From: Lautropia sp.
GTDB taxonomy: Bacteria > Pseudomonadota > Gammaproteobacteria > Burkholderiales > Burkholderiaceae_E
Reading direction: 5' to 3'
NCBI GenBank assembly: GCA_030527825.1
Contig: JAUNAC010000001.1
Span: 891,364 to 955,363, forward strand
DNA: 64,000 nucleotides
Part shown: piece after piece, positions 28,264 to 36,920 of the stretch
How positions within the stretch are numbered: position 1 is the stretch's first letter
Layout: each line of letters opens with the position of its first letter
Made by a program: the position numbers and the translations under genes
The notes under the pieces: generated by a model
Database searches by the model: none
What the model was told of the DNA's origin: nothing
What the model saw: the letters and a program-made list of their open reading frames with translations, nothing else

Positions 28264-29498
28264 GGTGTCAGCTCCACGTGAGGACGCTTGACGGGCAGCA
28301 GGCCGCCTGGACGCCAGACCATCATCAATACCATGACCAGACCAAACAACAGCATGCGGTAATCCGAAAATTCACGCGCCATCTCGGGCAGGACGGTGAG
28401 AATGATGGCAGCGAGGATCACCCCGAGCTGGGAGCCCATGCCGCCCAGTACGACGATAGCGAGAATGAGCGCCGATTCGATGAAGGTGAAGGATTCCGGA
28501 TTGACCAGCCCCTGGCGGGCGGCGAAGAAGGCGCCACCAAAGCCGGCGAACATGGCGCCCAGGGTAAAGGCCGACAGCTTGATGCGGGTCGGGTTCAGAC
28601 CCAGCGAGCGGCAGGCGATTTCGTCTTCGCGCAGTGCCTCCCAGGCTCGCCCCACGGGCATGCGTACCAGGCGATTGGAGACGAACAGGGTCACCAGGGC
28701 AAACGTCAGTGCCATCAGGTACAGATAGATCACCATGTGCTGGTTGGAAAAGGTCCAGCCCATCAGTTGATGGAATGTCTGGCCGCCATCACTGGCCCGC
28801 CGGGTGATTTCGTAACCGAACAGCGTAGGTTTCGGGAGACTTGAGATGCCGTCAGGCCCACCGGTCCAGTCAGTGAGGTTGATGAGCAGCAGGCGGATGA
28901 TTTCGCCGAATCCCAGAGTGACAATGGCCAGATAATCGCCACGCAAACGCAGCACAGGAAAACCGAGCAGGAAGCCAAAGAGAGCGGCGAGCGCACCGGA
29001 AAAGGGCAGGGCCTGCCAGAACCCCCAGCCCAGCCATTGATGCAGCAGGGCGTAGGTATAGGCACCCACGGCGTAGAAGCCGACAAAACCGAGGTCAAGC
29101 AGCCCGGCAAAGCCGACGACGATGTTGAGCCCCAGGGCCAGCATGATGTAGATAAGAACGACAGTGGCGATGTCTACCTGGTTGCGGCTGCCAAAGAAAG
29201 GCCAGATGATCGCCAGAAGGATCACGGCCAGGATCAGGAGCCGCTGGCGAGTGGGTGAGCAGGCAGACAGTCGGATGGGACAAATGCCTGCCATGCTGAT
29301 TCGCCCGGACAACCGGGTCAGCAATGGACGTAGCAGCTGGGCAGCGAAGATCACCCCGCAGGCGATCAGCACCAGGTGCCAGCGGGTTTCCAGATGGGTT
29401 CGGGCGCCTTCACGAACCAGATGCAGACCCAGGATGGGCGTGGTGAGGCATGCCGTGACCAAGGTTGCGATGAGGGCATTCTTGAGCGTGGAGGCCAT
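28260..29498 (-). CDS. livM: Branched-chain amino acid ABC transporter permease LivM
   Basis: 412 residues with an N-terminal extension of about 85 residues carrying two hydrophobic segments, as in enterobacterial LivM. The core begins [31 protein letters not shown], the family signature, and continues with about eight more membrane segments and the EAA-like [18 protein letters not shown] loop that contacts the ATPases. It overlaps livH by one base. Confidence 0.95.
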   Translation of the reverse strand: MASTLKNALIATLVTACLTTPILGLHLVREGARTHLETRWHLVLIACGVIFAAQLLRPLLTRLSGRISMAGICPIRLSACSPTRQRLLILAVILLAIIWPFFGSRNQVDIATVVLIYIMLALGLNIVVGFAGLLDLGFVGFYAVGAYTYALLHQWLGWGFWQALPFSGALAALFGFLLGFPVLRLRGDYLAIVTLGFGEIIRLLLINLTDWTGGPDGISSLPKPTLFGYEITRRASDGGQTFHQLMGWTFSNQHMVIYLYLMALTFALVTLFVSNRLVRMPVGRAWEALREDEIACRSLGLNPTRIKLSAFTLGAMFAGFGGAFFAARQGLVNPESFTFIESALILAIVVLGGMGSQLGVILAAIILTVLPEMAREFSDYRMLLFGLVMVLMMVWRPGGLLPVKRPHVELTP

Positions 29499-30421
29499 CA
29501 GACTTTCTCCACTTCAGGTTTGCCCAGCAGGCCACTGGGTCGGAACAGAAGGATCAGGATCAGCAACCCAAAAGCAACGATATCCTTGTATTGAGAGGAG
29601 ATGAACGCTGCTGCAAATGTTTCCGACAATCCCAGCAGGATGCCACCCAACATGGCGCCAGGGATGCTGCCGATGCCGCCGAGCACGGCAGCGGTAAAAG
29701 CCTTGATGCCGGCGATGAAGCCAATGAAGGGGTTGAGTTTGCCAATGGCGATGGCGATCAGTACCCCGCCAACGGCAGCCAGCACGGCGCCCAGGACGAA
29801 GGTGAACGAGATGACCCGGTCCGTGTCGATGCCCAGCAGACGGGCCATCTGCATGTCCTGCGAGCAGGCACGCGAGGCGCGCCCCATGCGGGAATACCGG
29901 ATATAGAACGCCAGCACGGCCATCAGGATGACTGTCACGACGATGATCAGCATCCGGGACCAGGAGAGGGTGACGTTAAAGCCGCCAATCGGCAGGTCGA
30001 TGCCGCCTGATATGAGGGTGGGGACGGCCATGTCCCGGGAGCCCTGACCCAGCGCGACCCAGTTCTGCAGGAAAATCGACATGCCAATGGCTGAAATCAG
30101 CGCCACCAGTCGGGGGCTGCTCCGTACAGGGCGGTACGCGATACGCTCAATGCTGTAGCCATAGAGTGCGGTTACGATCATGGCAACGGCGAGCATCAGA
30201 GCAACGAGTAACGGCAGAGGTACGCTACCCTGCGCACCCAGCGCGGTGAGAGTGACCAGCCCGATATAGGCACCAATCATGTAGATTTCGCCATGAGCAA
30301 AGTTGATGATGCCGATAATGCCGTACACCATGGTGTAACCGATGGCGATCAGCGCATAGATGGCACCAAGTGACAGGCCATTGAAGGCTTGCTGGACAAT
30401 CTGGGGTAAATATTCGGACAT
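29498..30421 (-). CDS. livH: Branched-chain amino acid ABC transporter permease LivH
   Basis: 307 residues. The N-terminal [36 protein letters not shown] signature and [20 protein letters not shown] coupling loop identify LivH. Eight or so membrane segments. It is the first of four tightly overlapping genes livHMGF, and lies 327 bp downstream of the binding-protein gene on the same strand. Confidence 0.95.
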   Translation of the reverse strand: MSEYLPQIVQQAFNGLSLGAIYALIAIGYTMVYGIIGIINFAHGEIYMIGAYIGLVTLTALGAQGSVPLPLLVALMLAVAMIVTALYGYSIERIAYRPVRSSPRLVALISAIGMSIFLQNWVALGQGSRDMAVPTLISGGIDLPIGGFNVTLSWSRMLIIVVTVILMAVLAFYIRYSRMGRASRACSQDMQMARLLGIDTDRVISFTFVLGAVLAAVGGVLIAIAIGKLNPFIGFIAGIKAFTAAVLGGIGSIPGAMLGGILLGLSETFAAAFISSQYKDIVAFGLLILILLFRPSGLLGKPEVEKV

Positions 30422-30748
30422 GGGGGCAACGCGGGAGACTGGGGCCGGTACGGTCAGTCCGGCAGGCAGTCACCTCAGGTGCAGCAGGTGGATGAATGTC
30501 GAAAAGCGGATAGGTATCCGGATTGGCGGACATCGCGCCTGCCAGGTGGGTTACCGGGATAGGATCTACCCGCCGACGAGGGCCTTGTGGGCACTTCGGC
30601 AGGCGATGTGCTGGGGGCGCGTGGCCCCGCAATGATAATTCGTCCTGCCGTGGCCGTCATCCGACCCCGACGACGGAAGGGGCTTTAGCAACGTACCGTG
30701 CGCCAGAGATTACGGGCGACAGGTGCGTTGCCAGAGCGCTGGTCCGCT
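30422..30748. other. Intergenic region between livK and livH
   Basis: I see no gene, terminator or structured element that I can defend in these 327 bp. The spacing suggests that the binding-protein gene and livHMGF can be expressed at different levels, as in other liv operons. Confidence 0.4.
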
Positions 30749-31873
30749 TTATTGACCCTGGACGGTTCTGCTGCCGTCCTTGTGCCAGGTATAGACGACG
30801 TAGGGGTAGCTTTCGAGGTCGCCTTGCTGAGTCCACTTCAGGTTACCTACCGGAGTTTTGACCGTATGGGCATGCAGCCATTTGGCAACCTGCTCGGGGT
30901 CGTCACTGCCGGCAGCCTTGATGCCATCTGCGATAGCCTGTACTGCCGAGTAGGCTGAAAGCTGGAAGGTGCCACCTGCATCGCGTTTTTTGGCCTGGAA
31001 TGCCTTGACGATATTGGCGTTGGCCGGGTCGGTAGAAAAGTCCTTGGGCAGGGTGACTAGCATGCCTTCTACAGCATCGCCCGCGATGGCATTGATGTCA
31101 GGATTGCCGACCCCTTCTGGCCCCATGAACTTGGTCTTGACACCTTGTTCGGACGCCTGGCGCAGCAGCAGGCCCATTTCGGGGTGATAGCCACCGTAGT
31201 AGACGAAGTCAATGCCTTTGCTGCGCAGCTTGGTGATGACGGCAGAGTAATCGGAATCACCGGCGTTAATGCCTTCAAATAAAACGGGTTCGACACCGGC
31301 CTTGGCTAGCGTGGAGCGCACGGCATTGGCCACTCCCTGGCCATACGACTGCTTGTCGTGCAGGATGGCGATTTTCTTGGGTTTGGCAACTGTCAGGATG
31401 TACTGGGCAGCAGCGGGACCTTGCTGATCATCGCGGCCAGTTACCCGAAGGATATATTCATAATGTTTTCCATCGGTCAGGGCGGGTGCTGTCGCCGATG
31501 GGGTGACCATAACGATCCCCTCTTCCTCGTAGACGGGGGCAGCGGCAATGGTGGCACCTGAACATACGTGGCCTACGACAAAATGGATACCCTCGTTGAC
31601 GGCGCGGTTGGCGGCAATGGGCCCCTGTTTGGGTTCGCAGGCATCATCGATGATGACGGCCTTGATCTGTCTACCGTTGATGCCGCCAGCAGCATTGATC
31701 TGTTCGATGGCGGTGAGCGCCCCTTCGCGCACCATGCTGCCATACTGTGCAACCGGACCAGTGGTGGGGCCCGCCAGGGCGATAGGAATGTCGTCGGCAG
31801 CGTGCGCGGTGCCGGTCAGCATGCCTGATACGGCAAGGGCAGAAAAGATGGCAGAGGTACGGAAGCGGTTCAT
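30749..31873 (-). CDS. livK: Branched-chain amino acid ABC transporter substrate-binding protein
   Basis: 374 residues, a periplasmic type I binding protein. The start MNRFRTSAIFSALAVSGMLTGTAHAADDI gives a clean signal peptide cut after AHA; a much longer open frame upstream is not coding. DDIPIALAGPTTGPVAQYGSM, INAAGGINGR, DDACEPKQ, VGHVCSGATIAA and LHDKQSYGQG are characteristic of LivJ/LivK. It precedes livHMGF on the same strand. Confidence 0.93.
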   Translation of the reverse strand: MNRFRTSAIFSALAVSGMLTGTAHAADDIPIALAGPTTGPVAQYGSMVREGALTAIEQINAAGGINGRQIKAVIIDDACEPKQGPIAANRAVNEGIHFVVGHVCSGATIAAAPVYEEEGIVMVTPSATAPALTDGKHYEYILRVTGRDDQQGPAAAQYILTVAKPKKIAILHDKQSYGQGVANAVRSTLAKAGVEPVLFEGINAGDSDYSAVITKLRSKGIDFVYYGGYHPEMGLLLRQASEQGVKTKFMGPEGVGNPDINAIAGDAVEGMLVTLPKDFSTDPANANIVKAFQAKKRDAGGTFQLSAYSAVQAIADGIKAAGSDDPEQVAKWLHAHTVKTPVGNLKWTQQGDLESYPYVVYTWHKDGSRTVQGQ

Positions 31874-32036
31874 GGGGAGGATGACCTCATAACGGATGAA
31901 GGGGAGCGCAGCCTGAAGCCCCGCAGGGCCAGGTCGCGCCGTGGGACAGGTTCGACCCGTACCTGGGCCGGACAGGCAAATATAACAAGGGAGGTGACAT
32001 GCGTTATATGCCCCCTTTCCTCGGAAGGGATAACCC

Positions 32037-33629
32037 CTATGGGGCTGAGGATGAGGTGTCAGGTAAGGGCATTGCTGGCTGCCTGGGCGGACTATCGTGA
32101 GCGGCGGGGCTGCCATGGCGGTCGGTGGCTGTTGTCCCGGGGGGCGATGGTGATCGCGGTATAGCCTGCTGCGAGGAATCTGCCGGGGCGTTGGTGTCGT
32201 CCTGAACAGGTGTTTTCGCTGAAGGGCTGGATGTGTCTGCCTCGGTAGGCGCTTGCGCTGCTGCAGCTTCATTGGCGGCCGTCTGCGCCAGTGCGACAGC
32301 CAGCGCGGCGGCGCTGGCGGCATCTTCGGGTGAGGGCGACTGAAGCGAACGGTCGGCTGCCTGGGCGTCTGTCAGTGGGCTGTCAGCCCGCGGATCCATT
32401 TCCACCCCAACGGGCGAGACCTGGTCTGTGGCTGCATGAAAGGGGAGCCGCTCGTCCATGGGAACGGGTGCGTCATGGTGGACGCGCCACCAGACAAAGA
32501 CCGCCAGGATGAACGTAAAGAGTGCCATGCTCTGCGGCAGGCCGTCTGTCCCCAGATATTGCATGGCCAGTCCGCTTGCCAGGGGGCCGATGGCAGCGCC
32601 GACGCCATGCAGTAACAGCAGCCCCCGTGCAGCCTCCAGAGCCTCGCTGGCCGGGAATCGGTCATGGGTCTGGGCAACGGCCATACCGTAGATGGAAAAC
32701 ATGAAGATGCCGAGCAAAAAGGCGATCATCACGTAGTCATTGGGTGTTGCCCTGCCTTTCAGCGCCACGTCCAGCATGCTGAGTCCCCCCAGTACCAGGG
32801 TGGCACCAGCCGCAATGGCGATGAGCATCTCCCGACGATCCCGGCAATGATCGGATAGCCAGCCGATGGGCCATTGGGTCAACGCTCCCCCCAGGATGGC
32901 CATAGCTGTGAAGTTGGCGATGTCGATATCGGAGAAATTCAACGCCCGCCCATAGATGGCGGTCAATGCCCAGAATGCACCCAGCACCAATCCGGAGCAG
33001 AGCGCGCCGGCAACACCGGTTGGGGTTCTGCGGGCAAGTGTGCCAAGGGAAAGGTTGGGGGTGGCAATAGGTAGGGGTTGTGGCACGGGGGTGAGCGCAA
33101 TGGGCAGGAGCCCCATGCAGAACAGGATGGCTGCGAGGATGAAGGATTCCAGCACATTCGCCCCATAAAAGGTAATCAGGTATTGGCCAGCTGCCACGGC
33201 GGCCAGGTTGACGATCATGTAGACCGCGAAGATGCTGGCCTGGCCGCCGGGGACGGTCTGGCTGCGTTCATTGAGCCAGCTTTCAATGACCATGTAGATG
33301 CCCATCAATGCCAGCCCGTGGAATACCCGGAGCAGCAGCCAGATCCAGGGATCGGCTACCAGGCCGAAAGACAGTGTCAGAATGGCAGAGATGGCGGCAA
33401 AGCTGGCAAAGCAGCGGACATGGCCGACCCGCCGGATCAGGATGGGGCATATCCAGCCGCCCGCAATGTAACCGCCGTAATATCCGGACATGATCAGGCC
33501 GATCATCAGGTCACTGAAGCCCTCATGGACACCCCGTAATCCGATGATCATGCTGAGCAGGCCGGAACCTATCAGCAGAAGGCCCATACCGATCAGCAGG
33601 GAAGAAATGGACCAGATCGAGCGCAGCAT
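32037..33629 (-). CDS. MFS transporter, YcaD-like, with long disordered C-terminal tail
   Basis: 530 residues from the ATG at 33629. A start at 33671 would lie within a large inverted repeat and is not preferred. About 12 membrane segments fill residues 1-385, with the MFS loop GWICPILIRRVGHVRCFA between helices 2 and 3 and ESWLNERSQTVPGGQA, typical of the YcaD group. The last 140 residues are hydrophilic and rich in Ala, Pro, Ser and Asp, with no predicted fold. Substrate unknown. It is upstream of livK on the same strand. Confidence 0.8.
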   Translation of the reverse strand: MLRSIWSISSLLIGMGLLLIGSGLLSMIIGLRGVHEGFSDLMIGLIMSGYYGGYIAGGWICPILIRRVGHVRCFASFAAISAILTLSFGLVADPWIWLLLRVFHGLALMGIYMVIESWLNERSQTVPGGQASIFAVYMIVNLAAVAAGQYLITFYGANVLESFILAAILFCMGLLPIALTPVPQPLPIATPNLSLGTLARRTPTGVAGALCSGLVLGAFWALTAIYGRALNFSDIDIANFTAMAILGGALTQWPIGWLSDHCRDRREMLIAIAAGATLVLGGLSMLDVALKGRATPNDYVMIAFLLGIFMFSIYGMAVAQTHDRFPASEALEAARGLLLLHGVGAAIGPLASGLAMQYLGTDGLPQSMALFTFILAVFVWWRVHHDAPVPMDERLPFHAATDQVSPVGVEMDPRADSPLTDAQAADRSLQSPSPEDAASAAALAVALAQTAANEAAAAQAPTEADTSSPSAKTPVQDDTNAPADSSQQAIPRSPSPPGTTATDRHGSPAAHDSPPRQPAMPLPDTSSSAP

Positions 33630-33658
33630 GGTCAGGGCAGGAAAGCGGGCTTTATGGT

Positions 33659-33693
33659 ACGGGCAGGTCACGGGACTGCCGTGACCTGCCCGT
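33659..33693. terminator. Perfect 15-bp inverted repeat (bidirectional terminator-like)
   Basis: Stem arms at 33659-33673 and 33679-33693 are perfect complements, with a 5-nt loop GACTG. It lies about 40 bp past the M16 peptidase stop. There is no T-run on either side, so it may work as an RNA 3' end stabiliser rather than a classic terminator. Confidence 0.6.
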
Positions 33694-33734
33694 TTCCGGT
33701 GGGTTTCAAACCGATGGAGAGATCAGCCGGGAGG

Positions 33735-36668
33735 TCATTGAGCCCGGTGCTGATGCGGTTCGGACGACGGGCTGCCTTCGGCCGGGAAGGAGCCTGCACT
33801 GATGGTTAGCGCCTTTTTCGGATCAAACCACTTGCGGAAGGCTGCATTCACCTGCGCCAGGGTCAGGGCACGAAGTTGTGCTTCACGCCGCGTCCAGCGG
33901 CTCATGTCTGTCTGCCAGAACAGGTTGCTGGCCAGCAGCATGGTGACATTCGCTTCACTGGCCAGATACTGGCGACGCTGATCCAGCAGCGCACTACGGG
34001 CAGCATCCAGCTCATTCTGGGTAAAGCCCTTTGCATGGATTGCGTCAACTTCTTCCTGGAGCGCTTTTTGCAGCCGCCCGATGTTGGCCGGGGCGAGGAT
34101 GGCCTGAATATCGATGGTGGCGTTGTTGACATCCCGGCTGGCTTCAAGCTCACTATAGGCGCCATAGCTGATGCTTTCCTGTTCTCGGAGCCGCTGGAAC
34201 AGGCGGGCATCGGCAGAACCGCCAAGAAGATGAATGGCCATCGCCAGGGCGGGGTAGTCCGGATGATCTTCGGACAGCGGTATGCGGCGAGACTGCAGCA
34301 GCACGGCATTAGCCTTGTCCGGTACGCGCAGCATGACCGAGTCATCGGGCAGATCGTAGTAATCCCGCCGGATCCGCTCATAAGGCTGAGGGCTTTTCCA
34401 GTCGCCTAGCAGTGTTTGCAGATCGGCCTTGATGGTTTCAGGATCGACATGGCCGACCAGCGTAAACTGGCCATGCGAGGCGCCGGCAAAATCGTGCCAG
34501 AAGGTGGCCAGTCGCTGCGCGGTCTGAACCTTGAGGTCAGCCGCGATCTCGTCGGGTGTACGGTGGTGACGCGGGTCCTCCTTCGGATAGGCGTGGCCGC
34601 GGGCCGCCAGTGCCTCCTCGGCCATGGCTTCTGGCTGATGGCTGCGCGCCTTGATGGACGAGAGCACGCTGTCACGGCGTTCCTGGAAGATATCCTGCGG
34701 AAACACCGGTTCACGCAGCGCGCCGACCGCCAGAGTGAGCGCATCTTTCAGGTGGCTAGCCGGCACACTGAGGGACATCTGCACCCCGGCCTCATTGGCA
34801 TTAACCGCCAGTTGGGCGTCCAGCATCCGCAGTTTGTCCTGAAGCACCTGGCGCGACATATGTTTGGTGCCGGCCAGCATCATCTCGTCGATGAGATCAG
34901 CCTCACGCCAGCGGCCGGACAGATTTTGCAGGTTGCCCCATTGCAGATTCAAGGCCACGTTCACCCGGTCACCCTTGACCTTGCGGGGCAGGATGGCGTA
35001 ACGCAGCCCGCTGGCCAGTTGTCCCACCTGGGTGCGTTCCGTGATGCTGGCGGGGGTCAGCGCGATGTCTGCCTTGAAGGTTTCACCCTTTTGCCAGTGA
35101 TGATCCTTCAGCAGTGCCGCGATATCGGGGCGGGAGGGATTGGGTGCGCGAACGGGCTTCTGGGTGGGCAGATACCAGGCCAGGGTCCGGTTGTCCCGTA
35201 CCAGCCAACGATGGCCGGCTGCCCGGATATCGTCCAGCGTGATGGTCTGGGCCCAGTCGGCATGAGCAAAAGGCAGCCGCCAGTCACCCTCGGCCACGGC
35301 CTCGGTCAATGCCATGGCGAGCGATTCAGGATCATCCGAGAGGCGCTGTATGCCGTTCTTGATGTCCTGCCGGGTCCGCTCCAGCGCTTCCTGTGACAGG
35401 GGCAGCTCCCCTTCGACCACCTTGCGCATGGTGTCCCAGACTGATTGGCGCTGTTCCTCGTTGCGCAAGGTGGCGCTGAAGATCAGCATGCCCGGGTCGT
35501 ACAGATCCGACATGCTGGCGCCTACGTCGACAGTCAGCCCTGTTTTGACCAGCTGGCGATACAGGGGACCGTCTGGCTCGCGAGCCAGCATGTCGCCCAG
35601 CATGGACAGGGCCACACTGTCCCGCGTGGCGCCAGCCGGGGTGTGGTAGCCCGCCAGGAGCAATGGAACACCGCCGGTGCGGCGCACGACGATATCGCGT
35701 TCGCCCTGTTGTGTCGGATCCAGGGTATAGGGTTGAGGAATAGGGGTGTCCGGCTGTGCGATACCGCCGAATTGGCGCTGAACTGCGGCAAGTGTGGCAG
35801 CTTCCTCAAACTGGCCGGTGATGATGAGCACAGCATTATCAGGACGGTAATAGCGCTCGTAGAACGTTTGCAGGCGAGATGGTGCCACGGCGTCCAGATC
35901 AGACAGCACGCCAATGACTGAGCGACTATAGGGATGGAAGCCGTAGGCAGTGGCCATCAGCTGGTGGTAAAGAACGGTGCTGGCCCGGTTTTCGTTGGAC
36001 TCCATTTCGTTGATGACGATCGGACGCTCACTCTTGAGTTTGCCGGCATCAATATGAATATGTTGCATGGTGTCAGCCAGCCAGGACAGCATCCAGTCAC
36101 GGGTACTGTCGCTGGCATTGAACTGGCCAAAATAATTGGTACGGTCGTACCAGGTCGTGCCGTTCCAGTCGATGCCGCGGCGGGTCAGCTCTTTTTTAGG
36201 GTCGGGAATCTGTTCCGTGCCCTTGAACATCATATGTTCCAAGAGGTGTGCCATACCGGCCTCACCTGGGCCCTCGTGGCGCGATCCTACCTTGTAGACC
36301 AGGTTAATGGTCATGGTAGGTTTTGATTCATCCGGGCCGAGCAGCACGGTCAGCCCATTGCGCAGCCGGTATTCCGTAATGCCGTTGATCGGCTGGCCGA
36401 CCTGCATCACACCGGCCGGCAGTGCCGGCGCGGCATCGGGCGTGGATGCCTGCGGCGTGGCGCTGGCGGCGGAGGGTTGTTCCGCGGCAGCCGACTGTCC
36501 AGCCTGCAGGGGCAAGGTGATGGTGCTGCTCAAGAGCACTCCCCCCAGCAGGGCCAGGCGAAGGGCTTTGTAGATGCGTGAATGCTGCCCGGGCCGGTCA
36601 GCACAGGTGTGGTACTGCCGGCTGACGGGGGGGCGGGTACGGTGGTGTGAAGGGGCGCGCAGGGGCAT
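33735..36668 (-). CDS. M16-family zinc metallopeptidase (two-domain, pitrilysin type), exported
   Basis: About 977 residues. The ATG at 36668 is preferred because of a GGAG 6 nt upstream; earlier in-frame ATGs are at 36680 and 36698. A hydrophobic segment ALRLALLGGVLLSSTITLPLQAG follows a 35-residue basic stretch and should direct export. The inverted zinc motif HLLEH in GMAHLLEHMMFKGTEQ marks the active N-terminal unit. The C-terminal half repeats the M16 fold without the motif (for example RLRYAILPRKVKGDRV and SARLFQRLREQE-type segments). It resembles PqqL-like periplasmic proteases that degrade imported or misfolded peptides. Its substrate is unknown. Confidence 0.9.
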   Translation of the reverse strand: MPLRAPSHHRTRPPVSRQYHTCADRPGQHSRIYKALRLALLGGVLLSSTITLPLQAGQSAAAEQPSAASATPQASTPDAAPALPAGVMQVGQPINGITEYRLRNGLTVLLGPDESKPTMTINLVYKVGSRHEGPGEAGMAHLLEHMMFKGTEQIPDPKKELTRRGIDWNGTTWYDRTNYFGQFNASDSTRDWMLSWLADTMQHIHIDAGKLKSERPIVINEMESNENRASTVLYHQLMATAYGFHPYSRSVIGVLSDLDAVAPSRLQTFYERYYRPDNAVLIITGQFEEAATLAAVQRQFGGIAQPDTPIPQPYTLDPTQQGERDIVVRRTGGVPLLLAGYHTPAGATRDSVALSMLGDMLAREPDGPLYRQLVKTGLTVDVGASMSDLYDPGMLIFSATLRNEEQRQSVWDTMRKVVEGELPLSQEALERTRQDIKNGIQRLSDDPESLAMALTEAVAEGDWRLPFAHADWAQTITLDDIRAAGHRWLVRDNRTLAWYLPTQKPVRAPNPSRPDIAALLKDHHWQKGETFKADIALTPASITERTQVGQLASGLRYAILPRKVKGDRVNVALNLQWGNLQNLSGRWREADLIDEMMLAGTKHMSRQVLQDKLRMLDAQLAVNANEAGVQMSLSVPASHLKDALTLAVGALREPVFPQDIFQERRDSVLSSIKARSHQPEAMAEEALAARGHAYPKEDPRHHRTPDEIAADLKVQTAQRLATFWHDFAGASHGQFTLVGHVDPETIKADLQTLLGDWKSPQPYERIRRDYYDLPDDSVMLRVPDKANAVLLQSRRIPLSEDHPDYPALAMAIHLLGGSADARLFQRLREQESISYGAYSELEASRDVNNATIDIQAILAPANIGRLQKALQEEVDAIHAKGFTQNELDAARSALLDQRRQYLASEANVTMLLASNLFWQTDMSRWTRREAQLRALTLAQVNAAFRKWFDPKKALTISAGSFPAEGSPSSEPHQHRAQ

Positions 36669-36814
36669 CGGGGGCTCCATGAAAGACGGGAATGCCAAAT
36701 CTTACCGGCTGACCGATTCATTAACGTGCGAACGTTGCCATGGTGCACAAAGGGCTGAGTATGGCGCCGGAATGATGGCGTGCAGCCCGTCAATAAAAGT
36801 TGCCAACCAGGGGC

Positions 36815-36846
36815 AGAAAAAACGGCACATCAGGAGGATGTGCCGT
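36815..36846 (-). terminator. Intrinsic terminator of norB with CCTCCTG loop
   Basis: On the minus strand, a perfect 9-bp stem (ACGGCACAT / ATGTGCCGT) encloses the loop CCTCCTG and is followed by six T residues. It begins about 75 bp past the norB stop. The loop is complementary to Shine-Dalgarno sequences, which is unusual for a plain terminator. Confidence 0.85.
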
Positions 36847-36920
36847 CAGGGAGCTGGCGCTTTCGCCAGCCGGTATCCCGCTGGTCCAGGCCGTCAATGG
36901 CCCGGGTTGTGCGGATCTGC

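Noticed and set aside
34416..35396. 326-codon plus-strand open frame
   Set aside because: Antisense to the M16 peptidase.
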